DNA from: Streptomyces sp. A1136
GTDB taxonomy: Bacteria; Actinomycetota; Actinomycetes; Streptomycetales; Streptomycetaceae
Assembly (NCBI RefSeq): GCF_004795055.1
Contig: NZ_SSBJ01000009.1
Coordinates: forward strand, 1-64,000
Length of the DNA: 64,000 bases
Direction of reading: 5' to 3'
In this document: one piece after another, positions 50,976 through 59,492 of the stretch
How the letters are laid out: each line of letters opens with the position of its first letter
Position numbering within the stretch: position 1 is the first letter of the stretch
Translations under genes and position numbers: made by a program
The notes under the pieces: generated by a model
The model's database searches: none
The model's input: only the letters and a program-made list of their open reading frames with translations
Told to the model about the DNA's origin: nothing

Positions 50976-51647
50976 TCAGGACTTCAGGTAGGTGAGAACA
51001 GCCAGCACACGCCGGTGATCCCCGTCACTGGGGGACAGTCCGAGCTTCATGAAGATGTTGCCGACGTGCTTCTCCACCGCCCCGTCGCTCACCACGAGCT
51101 GCTTGGCCACCGCCGAATTGGTGCGCCCCTCGGCCATCAGCCCCAGCACCTCGCGCTCGCGCGGCGTCAGACCGGCGAGCACGTCCTGCTTCCGGCTGCG
51201 GCCGAGCAACTGGGCGACCACCTCGGGGTCCAGGGCGGTGCCGCCCCGGGCCACGCGCACCACGGCGTCCAGGAACTCGCGCACCTCGGCCACCCGGTCC
51301 TTCAGCAGGTACCCCACCCCGGTACTGGAACCGGCCAGGAGTTCGGTGGCGTACTGCTCCTCCACATACTGCGACAGCACGAGGACACCTATACCGGGGT
51401 GGTCGCGGCGCAGCCGCACGGCGGCCCGGATGCCCTCGTCGGTGTGCGTCGGGGGCATCCGTACATCGGCCACCACGACGTCCGGCGGCGCGCCCTCGGC
51501 GGCCAGCTCCGCCACCGTCTTGATCAGGGCTTCCGCGTCCCCGACGCCCGCCACGACGTCATGCCCCCGGTCGGTCAGCAACCGGGTCAGGCCCTCACGG
51601 AGCAGCACTGAATCCTCGGCGATGACCACCCGCACCCTGTCTTCCAC
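50976..51647 (-). CDS. Response regulator, NarL/LuxR type
   Basis: A 223-residue regulator. The receiver domain has acidic residues Glu11-Asp12, phosphoacceptor Asp61 ([10 protein letters not shown]), a Ser/Thr switch near [10 protein letters not shown] and Lys in YLLKDRV. The LuxR-type helix-turn-helix begins at about 160 ([45 protein letters not shown]). It is 161 bases downstream of the second kinase gene on the same strand and 234 bases upstream of korA, so it probably receives phosphate from one or both kinases. Start GTG at 51645-51647. Target genes unknown; korAB and nuo2 are the nearest candidates. Confidence 0.9.
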   Translation of the reverse strand: MEDRVRVVIAEDSVLLREGLTRLLTDRGHDVVAGVGDAEALIKTVAELAAEGAPPDVVVADVRMPPTHTDEGIRAAVRLRRDHPGIGVLVLSQYVEEQYATELLAGSSTGVGYLLKDRVAEVREFLDAVVRVARGGTALDPEVVAQLLGRSRKQDVLAGLTPREREVLGLMAEGRTNSAVAKQLVVSDGAVEKHVGNIFMKLGLSPSDGDHRRVLAVLTYLKS

Positions 51648-51808
51648 GACTCAGCAGCTCCCGCGTCCACTCGTAGCCGGGACCCCGGTGATCCCTGGCT
51701 GAGCCAAGCATCCCAGCCCGATGGCCCGGAACAGGGGAGTCCGGGCCAACTGGGGGAACGCGGGGGCGCGGGGGGAACGGGGAGGAGGAGCCTCCCCGCC
51801 CGGATCGG

Positions 51809-53098
51809 CTACGCGCGCCAGGGCAACTCGGCGGTCACCGTGGTGCCGCCGCCGACCGGGGAGTCCACGACCAGCACCCCGTCCACCGCGTCCAGCCGTC
51901 CGGCGAGCCCCGCGAGCCCCGTCCCCGCCCGCGCGTCCGCACCGCCCCGCCCGTCGTCGGACACCCGCAGCAGCAGCCGGTTCCCCGCCCGCCACACGTC
52001 GACGCTCGCGGCACGGGCCCCCGCGTGCTTGCTGATGTTCTGCAACAGCTCGGAGACCGTGAAGTAGGCGATCCCCTCGACCGAGGCCGACGGGCGCTCC
52101 GGCAACTCCACCGCCACCTTCACCGGTACCGCGCACCGCGACGCCACCGAGGACAGCGCCGCGTCCAACCCCCGGTCGGTGAGGACGGCCGGATGGATGC
52201 CCCGGGCCAGGTCCCGCAGCTCTTGGAGGGCGACCTTCACCTCGCCGTGCGCCTCGTCCACCATCCGGGCCGCGCTTCGCGGGTCCTCGGCCAGCTTCTC
52301 CTTCGCCAGGCCCAGATCCATGGCGAGCGCCACCAGCCGGGCCTGCGCCCCGTCGTGCAGGTCCCGCTCGATGCGGCGCAGGTCGGCGGCGGCCGTGTCC
52401 ACGACCGCCCCCCGGTCGGACTCCAGCTCGCTGACGCGGCTGTCCAGCCGGGACGGGCCGAGGAGGGCGGTCACGAGGACGCGGTCCACGCTGGTCAGGG
52501 CACGGATCACCCACGGGGTCGCCAGGGTGAGCGCGAGGCCGCACACGGCGGCGGCGGCGATGGCCGCGGGGGTATCCAGGGTGAAGGAGTAGCTGTCGTT
52601 CTGGAAGACGACCAACCCGCGCCGGTCGGTGAAGGTCGGGAAGACCCAGAACCACAGCGGATAGAGCAGCATGGACCATCCGCACACCCAGAACACCAGT
52701 GCCAGGGTGAACCCGAACACGGCCCAGGGGAAGTGGAGCACCGGGTACAGGACGTGCCGCCAGGCGCTCCCGCTCTTGAGCACGGCCCCCATGGCGGGGA
52801 ACACCCCGGGCTTGCGGGCGCGGATCGGCGCCGGCTCCCCGACCTTCCCGCCCAGCAGCCCCCGCACCCGCGCCCGCTCCAGCCGACCGAACCCCCGCCC
52901 CATCAAGAGCACCCCGGCCAGCACGGGCACCCCGAGGAAGGTCACCAGCAGCCCGGCGCCGACGCTGAGCCCGGTGACGGTGAGCGCGAAGTACAGCACG
53001 CCCAGCGGAAGCCCGGTGATCAGATACCCGAACTCCCGCCAGGTCCGACCCGCCAGGGGCGCCCGCACCACTCGTCCGACCCCACTGCCCTCAGCCAT
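51809..53098 (-). CDS. Sensor histidine kinase 1 (HisKA_3 type)
   Basis: A 429-residue membrane kinase. About five hydrophobic segments fill the first 200 residues (YLITGLPLGVLYFALTVTGLSVGAGLLVTFLGVPVLAGVLL at 22-62, and later the VLHFPWAVFGFTLALVFWVCG region, among others). The dimerisation/phosphoacceptor box is RRIERDLHDGAQARLVALAMDLG with His248. ATP-binding motifs are SELLQNISKHA (N box), DDGRGGAD (G1) and GLAGLAGRL (G2). The start ATG at 53096-53098 follows AAGGGGTGGGGA. Its C-terminal half is nearly the same as in kinase 2, so the pair arose by duplication. The sensed signal is unknown; the membrane loops are short, suggesting an intramembrane cue. Confidence 0.9.
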   Translation of the reverse strand: MAEGSGVGRVVRAPLAGRTWREFGYLITGLPLGVLYFALTVTGLSVGAGLLVTFLGVPVLAGVLLMGRGFGRLERARVRGLLGGKVGEPAPIRARKPGVFPAMGAVLKSGSAWRHVLYPVLHFPWAVFGFTLALVFWVCGWSMLLYPLWFWVFPTFTDRRGLVVFQNDSYSFTLDTPAAIAAAAVCGLALTLATPWVIRALTSVDRVLVTALLGPSRLDSRVSELESDRGAVVDTAAADLRRIERDLHDGAQARLVALAMDLGLAKEKLAEDPRSAARMVDEAHGEVKVALQELRDLARGIHPAVLTDRGLDAALSSVASRCAVPVKVAVELPERPSASVEGIAYFTVSELLQNISKHAGARAASVDVWRAGNRLLLRVSDDGRGGADARAGTGLAGLAGRLDAVDGVLVVDSPVGGGTTVTAELPWRA

Positions 53099-53467
53099 GT
53101 TCCCCACCCCTTCGCGTCTTCCCGATACCCCTCCACCCTGCCGCCGCCCCCACCCCCGAACCATCCGGCATGTGGGTCTCCCGCCCGGGGGGTTAGCCCC
53201 ACCCCCGGGGCCCGGTCCCACCGGCATTCGAAGCGCGGCCCCGGCCCACCCGGCCCCCCGCCGGCGTTCGAAGCGCAGCCCCGGTACATCCAGCCCCGCC
53301 GGCGTTTGAGGCGCGGGGTCCGGGGCGGAGCCCCGTGGAGCCCGGCGCAGCCGGGGCCGCCCCGCGCCACGGGCCGCACCCACGTCCCCGGGGCGGAGCC
53401 CGTGCAGCCCGTGCAGTCACCGCCCCCGGCGGAGCCCGTCAAGCCCGGCAAAGCCGGCCCGGCGGCC
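53099..53467. repeat. Inter-kinase gap with three degenerate copies of a Streptomyces repeat
   Basis: The 369-base gap between the two kinase genes has no gene. Three related units of the form CCGGCGTTCGAAGCGC (GC-rich flanks) begin at 53221, 53261 and 53299. The last reads CCGGCGTTTGAGGCGCGGGG, which I recognise from memory as a very common Streptomyces intergenic repeat. Further GC-rich complementary stretches follow to about 53420. It may act as a terminator or be a passive repeat array. Confidence 0.65.
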
Positions 53468-54694
53468 CTACGCCTCGCGGTCGCGCCACGGCAGGTCCGC
53501 CGTCACCACCGTCCCCCCACCCTCCGGCGAGTCCACGACGAAGACCCCGTCCACCGCCCCCACCCGCTCCGCGAGCCCCGCCATCCCGGACCCGCCCCCG
53601 GCCAGGGGATCGGCGCCACCGCGCCCGTCGTCGGACACCCGTATCAACAGCCGCCCCGCACCGCGCCCCGCACCGCGCCCTGTCGACCGGCCCGCCGACC
53701 GCCCCGCCGTCCGCCACACCTCGACGCTCGCGCCCGTCGCCCGCGCGTGCTTGCTCACGTTCTGCAGCAGTTCCGACACCACGAAGTACGCGATCCCCTC
53801 GATCGCCGCCGCCGGCCGCCCCGGCAGATCCACCGCCACCTTCACCGGCACCACGCACCGCGACGCCAACGACGACAGCGCCGCGTCCAGCCCCCGGTCC
53901 GTCAACACCGCCGGATGGATCCCCCGCGCGAGGTCGCGCAGCTCCTGGAGGGCGATCTTCACCTCACCGTGCGCCTCGTCCACCATCGCCGCCGCGGCGT
54001 CGGGGTCCTCCAGCAGCTTCTCCTTCGCCAGCCCCAGCCCCATGGCGAGCGCCACCAGCCGGGCCTGCGCCCCGTCGTGCAGGTCCCGCTCGATCCGCCG
54101 CAGGTCCGCCGCCGCCGTGTCCACCACCACCCCCCGGCCGGACTCCAGCTCGGCGATGCGCCGCTCCAGCCCGTCGGACGGCGACAGGAGGCCCCGTACC
54201 ATCGCCCGGTCCACCTGGGCCATGCCGCGCGCCAGCCACGGCAACACCGGCCACAGCACGAACAGCCCCACCAGCGCGATACTGAAGGTCAGTACCGCCC
54301 ACGGCAGTCGGACCAGCGCGTACAACACGGTCCGCCAAGCCACCGCGTCCTTGATTCCCGTCCACAGCCAGGGGAAGAAACCGCCTGAGCGCTCCGGCCC
54401 GGGCAACGGTGTCGGCTCGTCCACGCGGACACCGAGCAGCGCCCGCGCCCGCGCGCGCTCCGACTTCCCGAGCCGGCGCGCGCCCCACAGGCCGCAAGCG
54501 AGCAACGGCAGTCCGACGGCGGTCACGGACAGCCCACCCATCGCCGCAACCATGACAACCGTGTAAACAAAACCGATCAACGCCACCGGCAGATTGCTCA
54601 GCAGGTACGCGATCTCCTTCCACGTCGAGGCGTCGAAGGCGCCCCGGACACGGGGAGGGCGGTCGTCATCGAGGGTGTGGCTGCTCGCGGTCAT
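53468..54694 (-). CDS. Sensor histidine kinase 2 (HisKA_3 type)
   Basis: A 408-residue paralogue of kinase 1. Membrane segments occupy about residues 27-65 (LLSNLPVALIGFVYTVVMVAAMGGLSVTAVGLPLLACGLW) and 125-165. The His box RRIERDLHDGAQARLVALAMGLG has His206. SELLQNVSKHA is the N box, DDGRGGAD is G1 and GMAGLAERV is G2. Between N box and G1 is a Gly/Arg-rich insertion of about 18 residues (GRSAGRSTGRGAGRGAGR), absent from kinase 1 and coded by 12-base repeats. The start ATG at 54692-54694 is divergent from nuoA2 across 157 bases. An in-frame ATG at 54769 is unlikely. Confidence 0.9.
   Translation of the reverse strand: MTASSHTLDDDRPPRVRGAFDASTWKEIAYLLSNLPVALIGFVYTVVMVAAMGGLSVTAVGLPLLACGLWGARRLGKSERARARALLGVRVDEPTPLPGPERSGGFFPWLWTGIKDAVAWRTVLYALVRLPWAVLTFSIALVGLFVLWPVLPWLARGMAQVDRAMVRGLLSPSDGLERRIAELESGRGVVVDTAAADLRRIERDLHDGAQARLVALAMGLGLAKEKLLEDPDAAAAMVDEAHGEVKIALQELRDLARGIHPAVLTDRGLDAALSSLASRCVVPVKVAVDLPGRPAAAIEGIAYFVVSELLQNVSKHARATGASVEVWRTAGRSAGRSTGRGAGRGAGRLLIRVSDDGRGGADPLAGGGSGMAGLAERVGAVDGVFVVDSPEGGGTVVTADLPWRDREA
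53648..53712. repeat. Twelve-base repeat encoding a GRxx insertion in kinase 2
   Basis: About five degenerate units with a 12-base period code for the four-residue repeat A/T-G-R-S/G between the N and G1 boxes. It keeps the frame. Confidence 0.65.
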
Positions 54695-54696
54695 GC

Positions 54697-54779
54697 GCCA
54701 CAGCGTGCCAAGTGCGCAGCCCGGATGCCATGGGGTGGCCCGCCCGCAGTGAACGGGGGATAACCCCACCCGCTGTGGC
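54697..54779. promoter_or_regulatory. Inverted GCCACAGCG / CGCTGTGGC pair in the kinase-nuo2 divergent region
   Basis: Nine-base perfect arms at 54697-54705 and 54771-54779 flank most of the divergent promoter region, 65 bases apart. A GGGGATAACCCC hairpin sequence lies between them (54756-54767). It could be a paired operator for the adjacent response regulator. Confidence 0.4.
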
Positions 54780-54787
54780 CCAGGCTC

Positions 54788-54812
54788 TAGACTCCCGTGC
54801 GTACCAGATCAC
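54788..54812 (+). promoter_or_regulatory. Possible -10 (TAGACT) and AGATCAC motif before nuoA2
   Basis: TAGACT at 54788-54793 fits the housekeeping -10 consensus. AGATCAC at 54806-54812 repeats the word found three times upstream of nuoA1. No clear Rex site is visible here. Confidence 0.35.
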
Positions 54813-54851
54813 CCAGATCGTCGACAGTGGCCGAGGAGCGAGGAAACGGAC

Positions 54852-55259
54852 GTGCCCGACCCAACGGTATCGACCGTAAACGTGCTCGCGGCGGACTACT
54901 TCCGAAGCTATTCGGTCGTCGGACTGCTCGCCGTACTCGGCGTGCTCTTCGTCGCCGTGGCCTTCGGCGCCGGCCGCCTGCTGCGGCCCGTGGTCCCGAC
55001 CCCCGAAAAGCTGCTGACGTACGAATGCGGTGTGGACCCGGTGGGCGAGGGCTGGGCCCACACCCAGGTCCGCTACTACGTCTACGCCTTCCTCTACGTC
55101 ATCTTCGCCGTCGACTCGATCTTCCTCTTCCCGTGGGCGACGGTCTTCGCCGCCGCCGGTTACGGCGCCACGACGCTCGTGGAGATGTTCGTCTTCCTGG
55201 GCTTCCTGGCCGTCGGCCTGCTCTACGCGTACAAGAAGGGCGTCCTCGAATGGACGTGA
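54852..55259 (+). CDS. nuoA2: NADH-quinone oxidoreductase-like subunit A, second set
   Basis: A 135-residue three-helix membrane subunit. [44 protein letters not shown] (about 56-99) has the family YECG and the Asp-containing helix; the nuoA1 FDIE is FAVDSI here, so one acidic residue is changed. The start GTG at 54852 has GAGGAAACGG upstream. It is the first gene of a ten-gene operon and is divergent from kinase 2. It overlaps nuoB2 by ten bases. Confidence 0.92.
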   Translation: MPDPTVSTVNVLAADYFRSYSVVGLLAVLGVLFVAVAFGAGRLLRPVVPTPEKLLTYECGVDPVGEGWAHTQVRYYVYAFLYVIFAVDSIFLFPWATVFAAAGYGATTLVEMFVFLGFLAVGLLYAYKKGVLEWT

Positions 55260-55873
55260 CACCGGACGTGACACCGGACCTGCCTCCGGCCGCGACCACC
55301 CCGCAGCTCCTCCCCGAGCCGAAGAGGCTGGGAGTGCTCTCCCGGCTGGCCCCCGAGCCCATGAAGGTGGTCCTCAACTGGGGGCGCCGGTACAGCCTGT
55401 GGGTCTTCAACTTCGGCCTCGCCTGCTGCGCGATCGAGTTCATCGCCGCGTCGATGGCCCGGCACGACTTCATCCGGCTCGGCGTCATCCCGTTCGCGCC
55501 GGGTCCGCGCCAGGCGGACCTGATGATCGTCTCCGGGACGGTCACGGACAAGATGGCCCCGGCGGTCAAGCGGCTCTACGAGCAGATGCCGGAGCCGAAG
55601 TACGTCATCTCCTTCGGCGCATGCTCCAACTGCGGGGGACCCTACTGGGACTCCTACGCCGTGACGAAGGGCGTCGACCAGATCATCCCCGTCGACGTCT
55701 ACGTCCCCGGTTGCCCGCCCCGCCCCGAGGCGCTGCTCCAGGGCATCCTCAAGCTCCAGGAGAAGATCGCGCGGGAGTCGCTCGCCGACCGCTACGCCGG
55801 CGCCGGCTCGTCGGTCGCCCAGCTCACCAGCGGTCTGGTCGCGCCGCCCGCCGTCGAGGAGGCGGGGAAGTGA
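55250..55873 (+). CDS. nuoB2: NADH-quinone oxidoreductase-like subunit B, second set
   Basis: A 207-residue NuoB paralogue. The N2 ligands are all kept: Cys-Cys in [14 protein letters not shown] (about 61-62), Cys in [11 protein letters not shown] (about 126) and Cys in VPGCPPRPE (about 156). [21 protein letters not shown] is the family motif. The N-terminal 30 residues are Pro/Thr-rich and include DVTPDVTPD. Start ATG at 55250, inside the nuoA2 end. A GTG at 55256 is an alternative. It overlaps nuoC2 by four bases. Confidence 0.94.
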   Translation: MDVTPDVTPDLPPAATTPQLLPEPKRLGVLSRLAPEPMKVVLNWGRRYSLWVFNFGLACCAIEFIAASMARHDFIRLGVIPFAPGPRQADLMIVSGTVTDKMAPAVKRLYEQMPEPKYVISFGACSNCGGPYWDSYAVTKGVDQIIPVDVYVPGCPPRPEALLQGILKLQEKIARESLADRYAGAGSSVAQLTSGLVAPPAVEEAGK

Positions 55874-56889
55874 ACCTCTACGACACCCTGCCCGACGCGG
55901 CCCCCACGGTCTTCGGAGCCGAGGCCGTGGGCTCGTTCGCGTACGACGTACTCACGGTCGACGTGCCCGTGGGGTCCTGGATCCCCGCGCTGGAGATCGC
56001 CCGCGACAAGCTGGGCTGCACGTACTTCGACTGGCTGAGCGCGGTGGACGAGCCGGGCACCGGCTTCGTGATCTGCGCGCACGTGGTCGCGCTGGAGGGC
56101 CGGCGCGTACGTCGCCTCCTGCTGCGGACGACGGTCGCGCACGCGGCCCCGTCGCTGCCGTCGGCGGTCGCGGTCTACGCGGGCGCGGAGTGGCACGAGC
56201 GGGAGACCTTCGAGATGTTCGGGGTGACCTTCACCGACCACCCGCACCTGGTGCCGCTGTTGCTGCCGGAGAACTTCGAGGGGCACCCGCTGCGCAAGGA
56301 CTTCGTCCTGGCGGCGCGCGTGGCGAAGGCATGGCCGGGCGCCAAGGAGCCGGGCGAGGCCCACGACCCGGACGCGCCGAAGCGACGGCAGATGCTGCCG
56401 CCGGGCGTGCCCGACCCGAACGACTGGGGTCCGCTCAAGGGCCAACTGCCCCCCGCGCCGGCCCGCCCGGCCCGCACCCCTCGCGCCGCCGCCGCGCGCG
56501 AGGGCGCCCCCGCCCGGCGTACGCGTTCGGTGTCGGAGGGTTCGGCGAGTCAGGCGTCCCCGCCCGGGGAGGCCGGACCGGATACCCCGGCCGTGCGTCC
56601 GGCCCGGCGTACGCGTTCGGTGTCGGAGGGTTCGGCGAGCCAGGCGTCCCCGCCCGGGGAGGCCGGACCGGATACCCCGGCCGCCGGGCAGGCGCCCGCC
56701 CCGGGGGCAGCCGCCCCCACCGCGAAACCACCGGCCAAGAGCGACGCCCCCTGGCACGACCCCAAGCCCGCCTTCGACGAACCGGCCCCGCCGAAGCCCG
56801 CCGCGGGCGACCCGGCCCCGGAGCCGGACGAGCGGCCCGACACCACCAGCCCCACCACCCCCGACCACAACGATGGAGGCGACGCGTGA
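55870..56889 (+). CDS. nuoC2: NADH-quinone oxidoreductase-like subunit C with a long repeat tail
   Basis: A 339-residue protein. Residues 1 to about 200 are a NuoC domain ([38 protein letters not shown]). The last 140 residues are Ala/Pro/Arg/Glu-rich and likely disordered, containing two copies of [20 protein letters not shown] (full unit 27 residues, period 30) coded by an 82-base direct repeat. No NuoD sequence is fused. The stop overlaps the nuoH2 start by four bases, so nuoD, E, F and G are absent at the place where they stand in nuo1. Start GTG at 55870. Confidence 0.9.
   Translation: MNLYDTLPDAAPTVFGAEAVGSFAYDVLTVDVPVGSWIPALEIARDKLGCTYFDWLSAVDEPGTGFVICAHVVALEGRRVRRLLLRTTVAHAAPSLPSAVAVYAGAEWHERETFEMFGVTFTDHPHLVPLLLPENFEGHPLRKDFVLAARVAKAWPGAKEPGEAHDPDAPKRRQMLPPGVPDPNDWGPLKGQLPPAPARPARTPRAAAAREGAPARRTRSVSEGSASQASPPGEAGPDTPAVRPARRTRSVSEGSASQASPPGEAGPDTPAAGQAPAPGAAAPTAKPPAKSDAPWHDPKPAFDEPAPPKPAAGDPAPEPDERPDTTSPTTPDHNDGGDA
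56512..56683. repeat. Two 82-base direct repeats, period 90, inside nuoC2
   Basis: The copies at 56512-56593 and 56602-56683 differ at one position (56550 T, 56640 C) and are separated by eight bases. Their near identity at DNA level points to recent duplication or gene conversion. The frame is preserved. Confidence 0.9.
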
Positions 56890-57854
56890 ACGACGTACTC
56901 GACGTCGCCCTGCGCCTGGTCCTCGTCTTCGCCGTCTTCCTCGTGCTCCCGCTCGTCGTCGGGCAGACCGAGCACAAGGTCATGGCCCACATGCAGGGCC
57001 GCCTCGGCCCCATGTACGCAGGCGGTTTCCACGGCTGGGCCCAGCTCGTCGCGGACGGCGTGAAGTTCGCGCAGAAGGAAGACATCGTCCCTGCCAACGC
57101 CGACCGGCGGATCTTCCAGCTCGCCCCCGCCGTCGCGCTGCTCCCGTACCTCCTCGTCCTCCTCGTGATCCCCCTCGGCCCCGGTACGGGCGCCGTCGGC
57201 CAGGTCATCGACGCCGGGCTCTTCTTCGCCCTCGCCGTCATGGGCGTCGGCGTACTCGGCAGCCTGATGGCCGGTTGGGCTTCCGCCAACAAGTTCTCCC
57301 TGCTCGGCGGCCTGCGCACCGCCGCCCAGCTCCTCGCCTACGAGCTGCCGATGCTGCTCGCCGCCGCCTCGGTCGCCATGGCCGCCGGGACCGTGTCCCT
57401 GCCCGGCATCCTCGAATCGTTCCACTGGTGGTGGCTGCCCTGGCAGATCATCGGCGCCGTCGTCTTCTTCACCGCCGGCCTCGCCGAACTCCAGCGGCCG
57501 CCCTTCGACATGCCCGTCGCCGACTCCGAGATCATCTTCGGCGCGTACACCGAGTACACCGGCCTGCGCTTCGCGCTGTTCCTGCTCGCCGAGTACGCCG
57601 GCATCGTCGTCCTCTGCGCACTGACCACGGTCCTCTTCCTCGGCGGCTGGCACGGCCCCTTCGGCGCCGACGGCCTGGGCTGGGTCTGGACCCTCCTCAA
57701 GGTCGCGATCCTCGCCTTCGCGGTGATCTGGCTCCGCGTGAGCTACCCGCGGCTGCGCGAGGACCAGCTCCAGAAGCTCGCCTGGACCGTGCTCATCCCC
57801 CTCGCGCTCGCCCAGATCGCGCTCACCGGCATCGTTAAGGTGGCGATCCAGTAA
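56886..57854 (+). CDS. nuoH2: NADH-quinone oxidoreductase-like subunit H, second set
   Basis: A 322-residue membrane subunit of normal core length (shorter than NuoH1, lacking its charged C-terminal tail). [38 protein letters not shown] matches the quinone-tunnel region. The loop normally [11 protein letters not shown] reads [20 protein letters not shown], and [19 protein letters not shown] follows. It is translationally coupled to nuoC2 (GTGA) and shares one base with nuoI2. Start GTG at 56886. Confidence 0.94.
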   Translation: MNDVLDVALRLVLVFAVFLVLPLVVGQTEHKVMAHMQGRLGPMYAGGFHGWAQLVADGVKFAQKEDIVPANADRRIFQLAPAVALLPYLLVLLVIPLGPGTGAVGQVIDAGLFFALAVMGVGVLGSLMAGWASANKFSLLGGLRTAAQLLAYELPMLLAAASVAMAAGTVSLPGILESFHWWWLPWQIIGAVVFFTAGLAELQRPPFDMPVADSEIIFGAYTEYTGLRFALFLLAEYAGIVVLCALTTVLFLGGWHGPFGADGLGWVWTLLKVAILAFAVIWLRVSYPRLREDQLQKLAWTVLIPLALAQIALTGIVKVAIQ

Positions 57855-58462
57855 TGCCCCCCATCCCCGGATCCGGTCTCGCCAAGGGGCTGGCCGTCAC
57901 CCTGCGGACGATGACGAAGCGCTCGCACACCGCCCAGTACCCCGAGGTGCAGCCCGAGCTCCCGCCCCGCTCACGCGGGGTCATCGGCCTGTTCGAGGAG
58001 AACTGCACGGTCTGCATGCTGTGCGCCCGTGAGTGCCCCGACTGGTGCATCTACATCGACTCCCACAAGGAGACGGTGCCGGCCGCGGCCCCCGGCGGCC
58101 GCGAGCGCAGCCGCAACGTCCTCGACCGCTTCGCCATCGACTTCTCCCTCTGCATGTACTGCGGCATCTGCATCGAGGTGTGCCCCTTCGACGCCCTGTT
58201 CTGGTCGCCGGAGTTCGAGTACGCGGAGACGGACATCCTGGAACTCACCCACGAACGCGACAAGCTCCGCGAGTGGATGTGGACCGTGCCCGCGCCACCC
58301 GCCCTCGACCCGGCCGCAGAGGAGCCGAAGGAAGTCGCCGCCGCCCGCAAGGCGGTGGAGAAGGCCGAGGCCGCCGCCGCGGCGGCCGCAGCCACGACGG
58401 CCACCCCCACCGAGCCCGCCGCCGGGCCGGCCACCGACAGCACGCCGGAGGCAGACGCGTGA
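57854..58462 (+). CDS. nuoI2: NADH-quinone oxidoreductase-like subunit I, second set
   Basis: A 202-residue protein with two complete [4Fe-4S] motifs: [15 protein letters not shown] (about 54-68) and [12 protein letters not shown] (about 100-111). The first motif has an extra Cys (DWC). The last 55 residues are an Ala/Glu/Lys helix ([19 protein letters not shown]), then a Thr/Pro tail. In a complex without NuoE, F and G this subunit would be the natural electron entry for ferredoxin. Start ATG at 57854; four-base overlap with nuoJ2. Confidence 0.94.
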   Translation: MPPIPGSGLAKGLAVTLRTMTKRSHTAQYPEVQPELPPRSRGVIGLFEENCTVCMLCARECPDWCIYIDSHKETVPAAAPGGRERSRNVLDRFAIDFSLCMYCGICIEVCPFDALFWSPEFEYAETDILELTHERDKLREWMWTVPAPPALDPAAEEPKEVAAARKAVEKAEAAAAAAAATTATPTEPAAGPATDSTPEADA

Positions 58463-59118
58463 GCCCCGCCGCCCACACCCTGGCCGCGACTGCGGGACCG
58501 GGCTTCCTGTCCCCGACCGGCGTGGAGATCGCCTTCGTCCTGGTCGGACTCGCCACCCTCGGCGCGGCAGCCGTCACCGTCACGACGAAGCAGCTCGTGC
58601 ACGCCGCCCTGTGGCTGGTCGTCGCGCTCGGCGGGATCGCCGTCGAGTACCTGCTGCTGACCGCCGAGTTCATCGCCTGGGTGCAGGTGCTGATCTACCT
58701 CGGCTCCGTGGTCGTCCTCCTCCTGTTCGGGCTGATGCTCACCAAGGCCCCCATCGGCCCCTCCCCGGACGCCGACTCCCGCAACCGCCCGGTCGCCCTC
58801 GGTGTCGCGGCGGTTGCCGCCGCCGCACTCGTCTGGGTCGTCGTCGATGCCTTCCGCACCACCTGGATCGACCTCGACGGCCCCGTCCAGGGCTCCACCC
58901 GGGTCTCCGGCGAGATCCTCTTCCGGCACTGGGTGTTGCCCTTCGAGGCGCTCTCCGTCCTGCTCCTCGCCGCTCTGATCGGTGCCATCGTGCTCTCCCG
59001 CCGGACCGACCCGGCCGACCTCGACCCGGCCGACCTCGACCCCGCCGGGCCCGTCGACCTCCGCGCCGAGGGCCCCCGCGCCCGCGACGCCCGCGCCGAG
59101 AACAAGGGGCAGCGCTGA
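58459..59118 (+). CDS. nuoJ2: NADH-quinone oxidoreductase-like subunit J, second set
   Basis: A 219-residue membrane subunit with five hydrophobic helices. [51 protein letters not shown] is the family core. The C-terminus has a [12 protein letters not shown] repeat coded by a 15-base duplication (about 59007-59042), then a charged tail. Start GTG at 58459, overlapping nuoI2 by four bases and nuoK2 by one. Confidence 0.92.
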   Translation: MSPAAHTLAATAGPGFLSPTGVEIAFVLVGLATLGAAAVTVTTKQLVHAALWLVVALGGIAVEYLLLTAEFIAWVQVLIYLGSVVVLLLFGLMLTKAPIGPSPDADSRNRPVALGVAAVAAAALVWVVVDAFRTTWIDLDGPVQGSTRVSGEILFRHWVLPFEALSVLLLAALIGAIVLSRRTDPADLDPADLDPAGPVDLRAEGPRARDARAENKGQR

Positions 59119-59492
59119 TGCACCTCGCCTACCCCGCCGTGCTCGCGGCGCTGCTGTTCTGCACGGGCCTGTACGGGGTACTCGCCCGCCGCAACGCCAT
59201 CCTGGTCCTGATGTCCGTCGAGCTGATGCTCAACGCCGTCAACCTCAACCTGGTGGCCTTCGACGTCTGGCTGCGCGACACCCTGCACGCCGGCCAGGCC
59301 CTGACTCTCTTCACCATCGCCATCGCCGCCGCCGAGATCGGCATCGGCCTCGCGATCGTGCTGATGGTGTACCGCAACCGGGGCAGCTCGGACATCGACC
59401 GGCTGCGCGACACCGCCGAAGGGCACGAGCCGCCCCCGGCCGCCCCCGACTCCTCCACCGCCGCGAACCAGCAGAGCGAGGTCACCGCGTGA
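59118..59492 (+). CDS. nuoK2: NADH-quinone oxidoreductase-like subunit K, second set
   Basis: A 124-residue, three-helix subunit. [17 protein letters not shown] and [23 protein letters not shown] keep the two membrane glutamates. A 30-residue Glu/Pro/Ser tail is added relative to NuoK1. Start ATG at 59118. Its GTGA overlap with nuoL2 is four bases. Confidence 0.93.
   Translation: MHLAYPAVLAALLFCTGLYGVLARRNAILVLMSVELMLNAVNLNLVAFDVWLRDTLHAGQALTLFTIAIAAAEIGIGLAIVLMVYRNRGSSDIDRLRDTAEGHEPPPAAPDSSTAANQQSEVTA

Noticed and set aside
56800..56900. Loss of nuoDEFG in nuo2 as an assembly artefact or recent deletion
   Set aside because: nuoC2 and nuoH2 join by a clean four-base GTGA overlap typical of the operon, with both proteins complete, so a random deletion or misassembly is unlikely.
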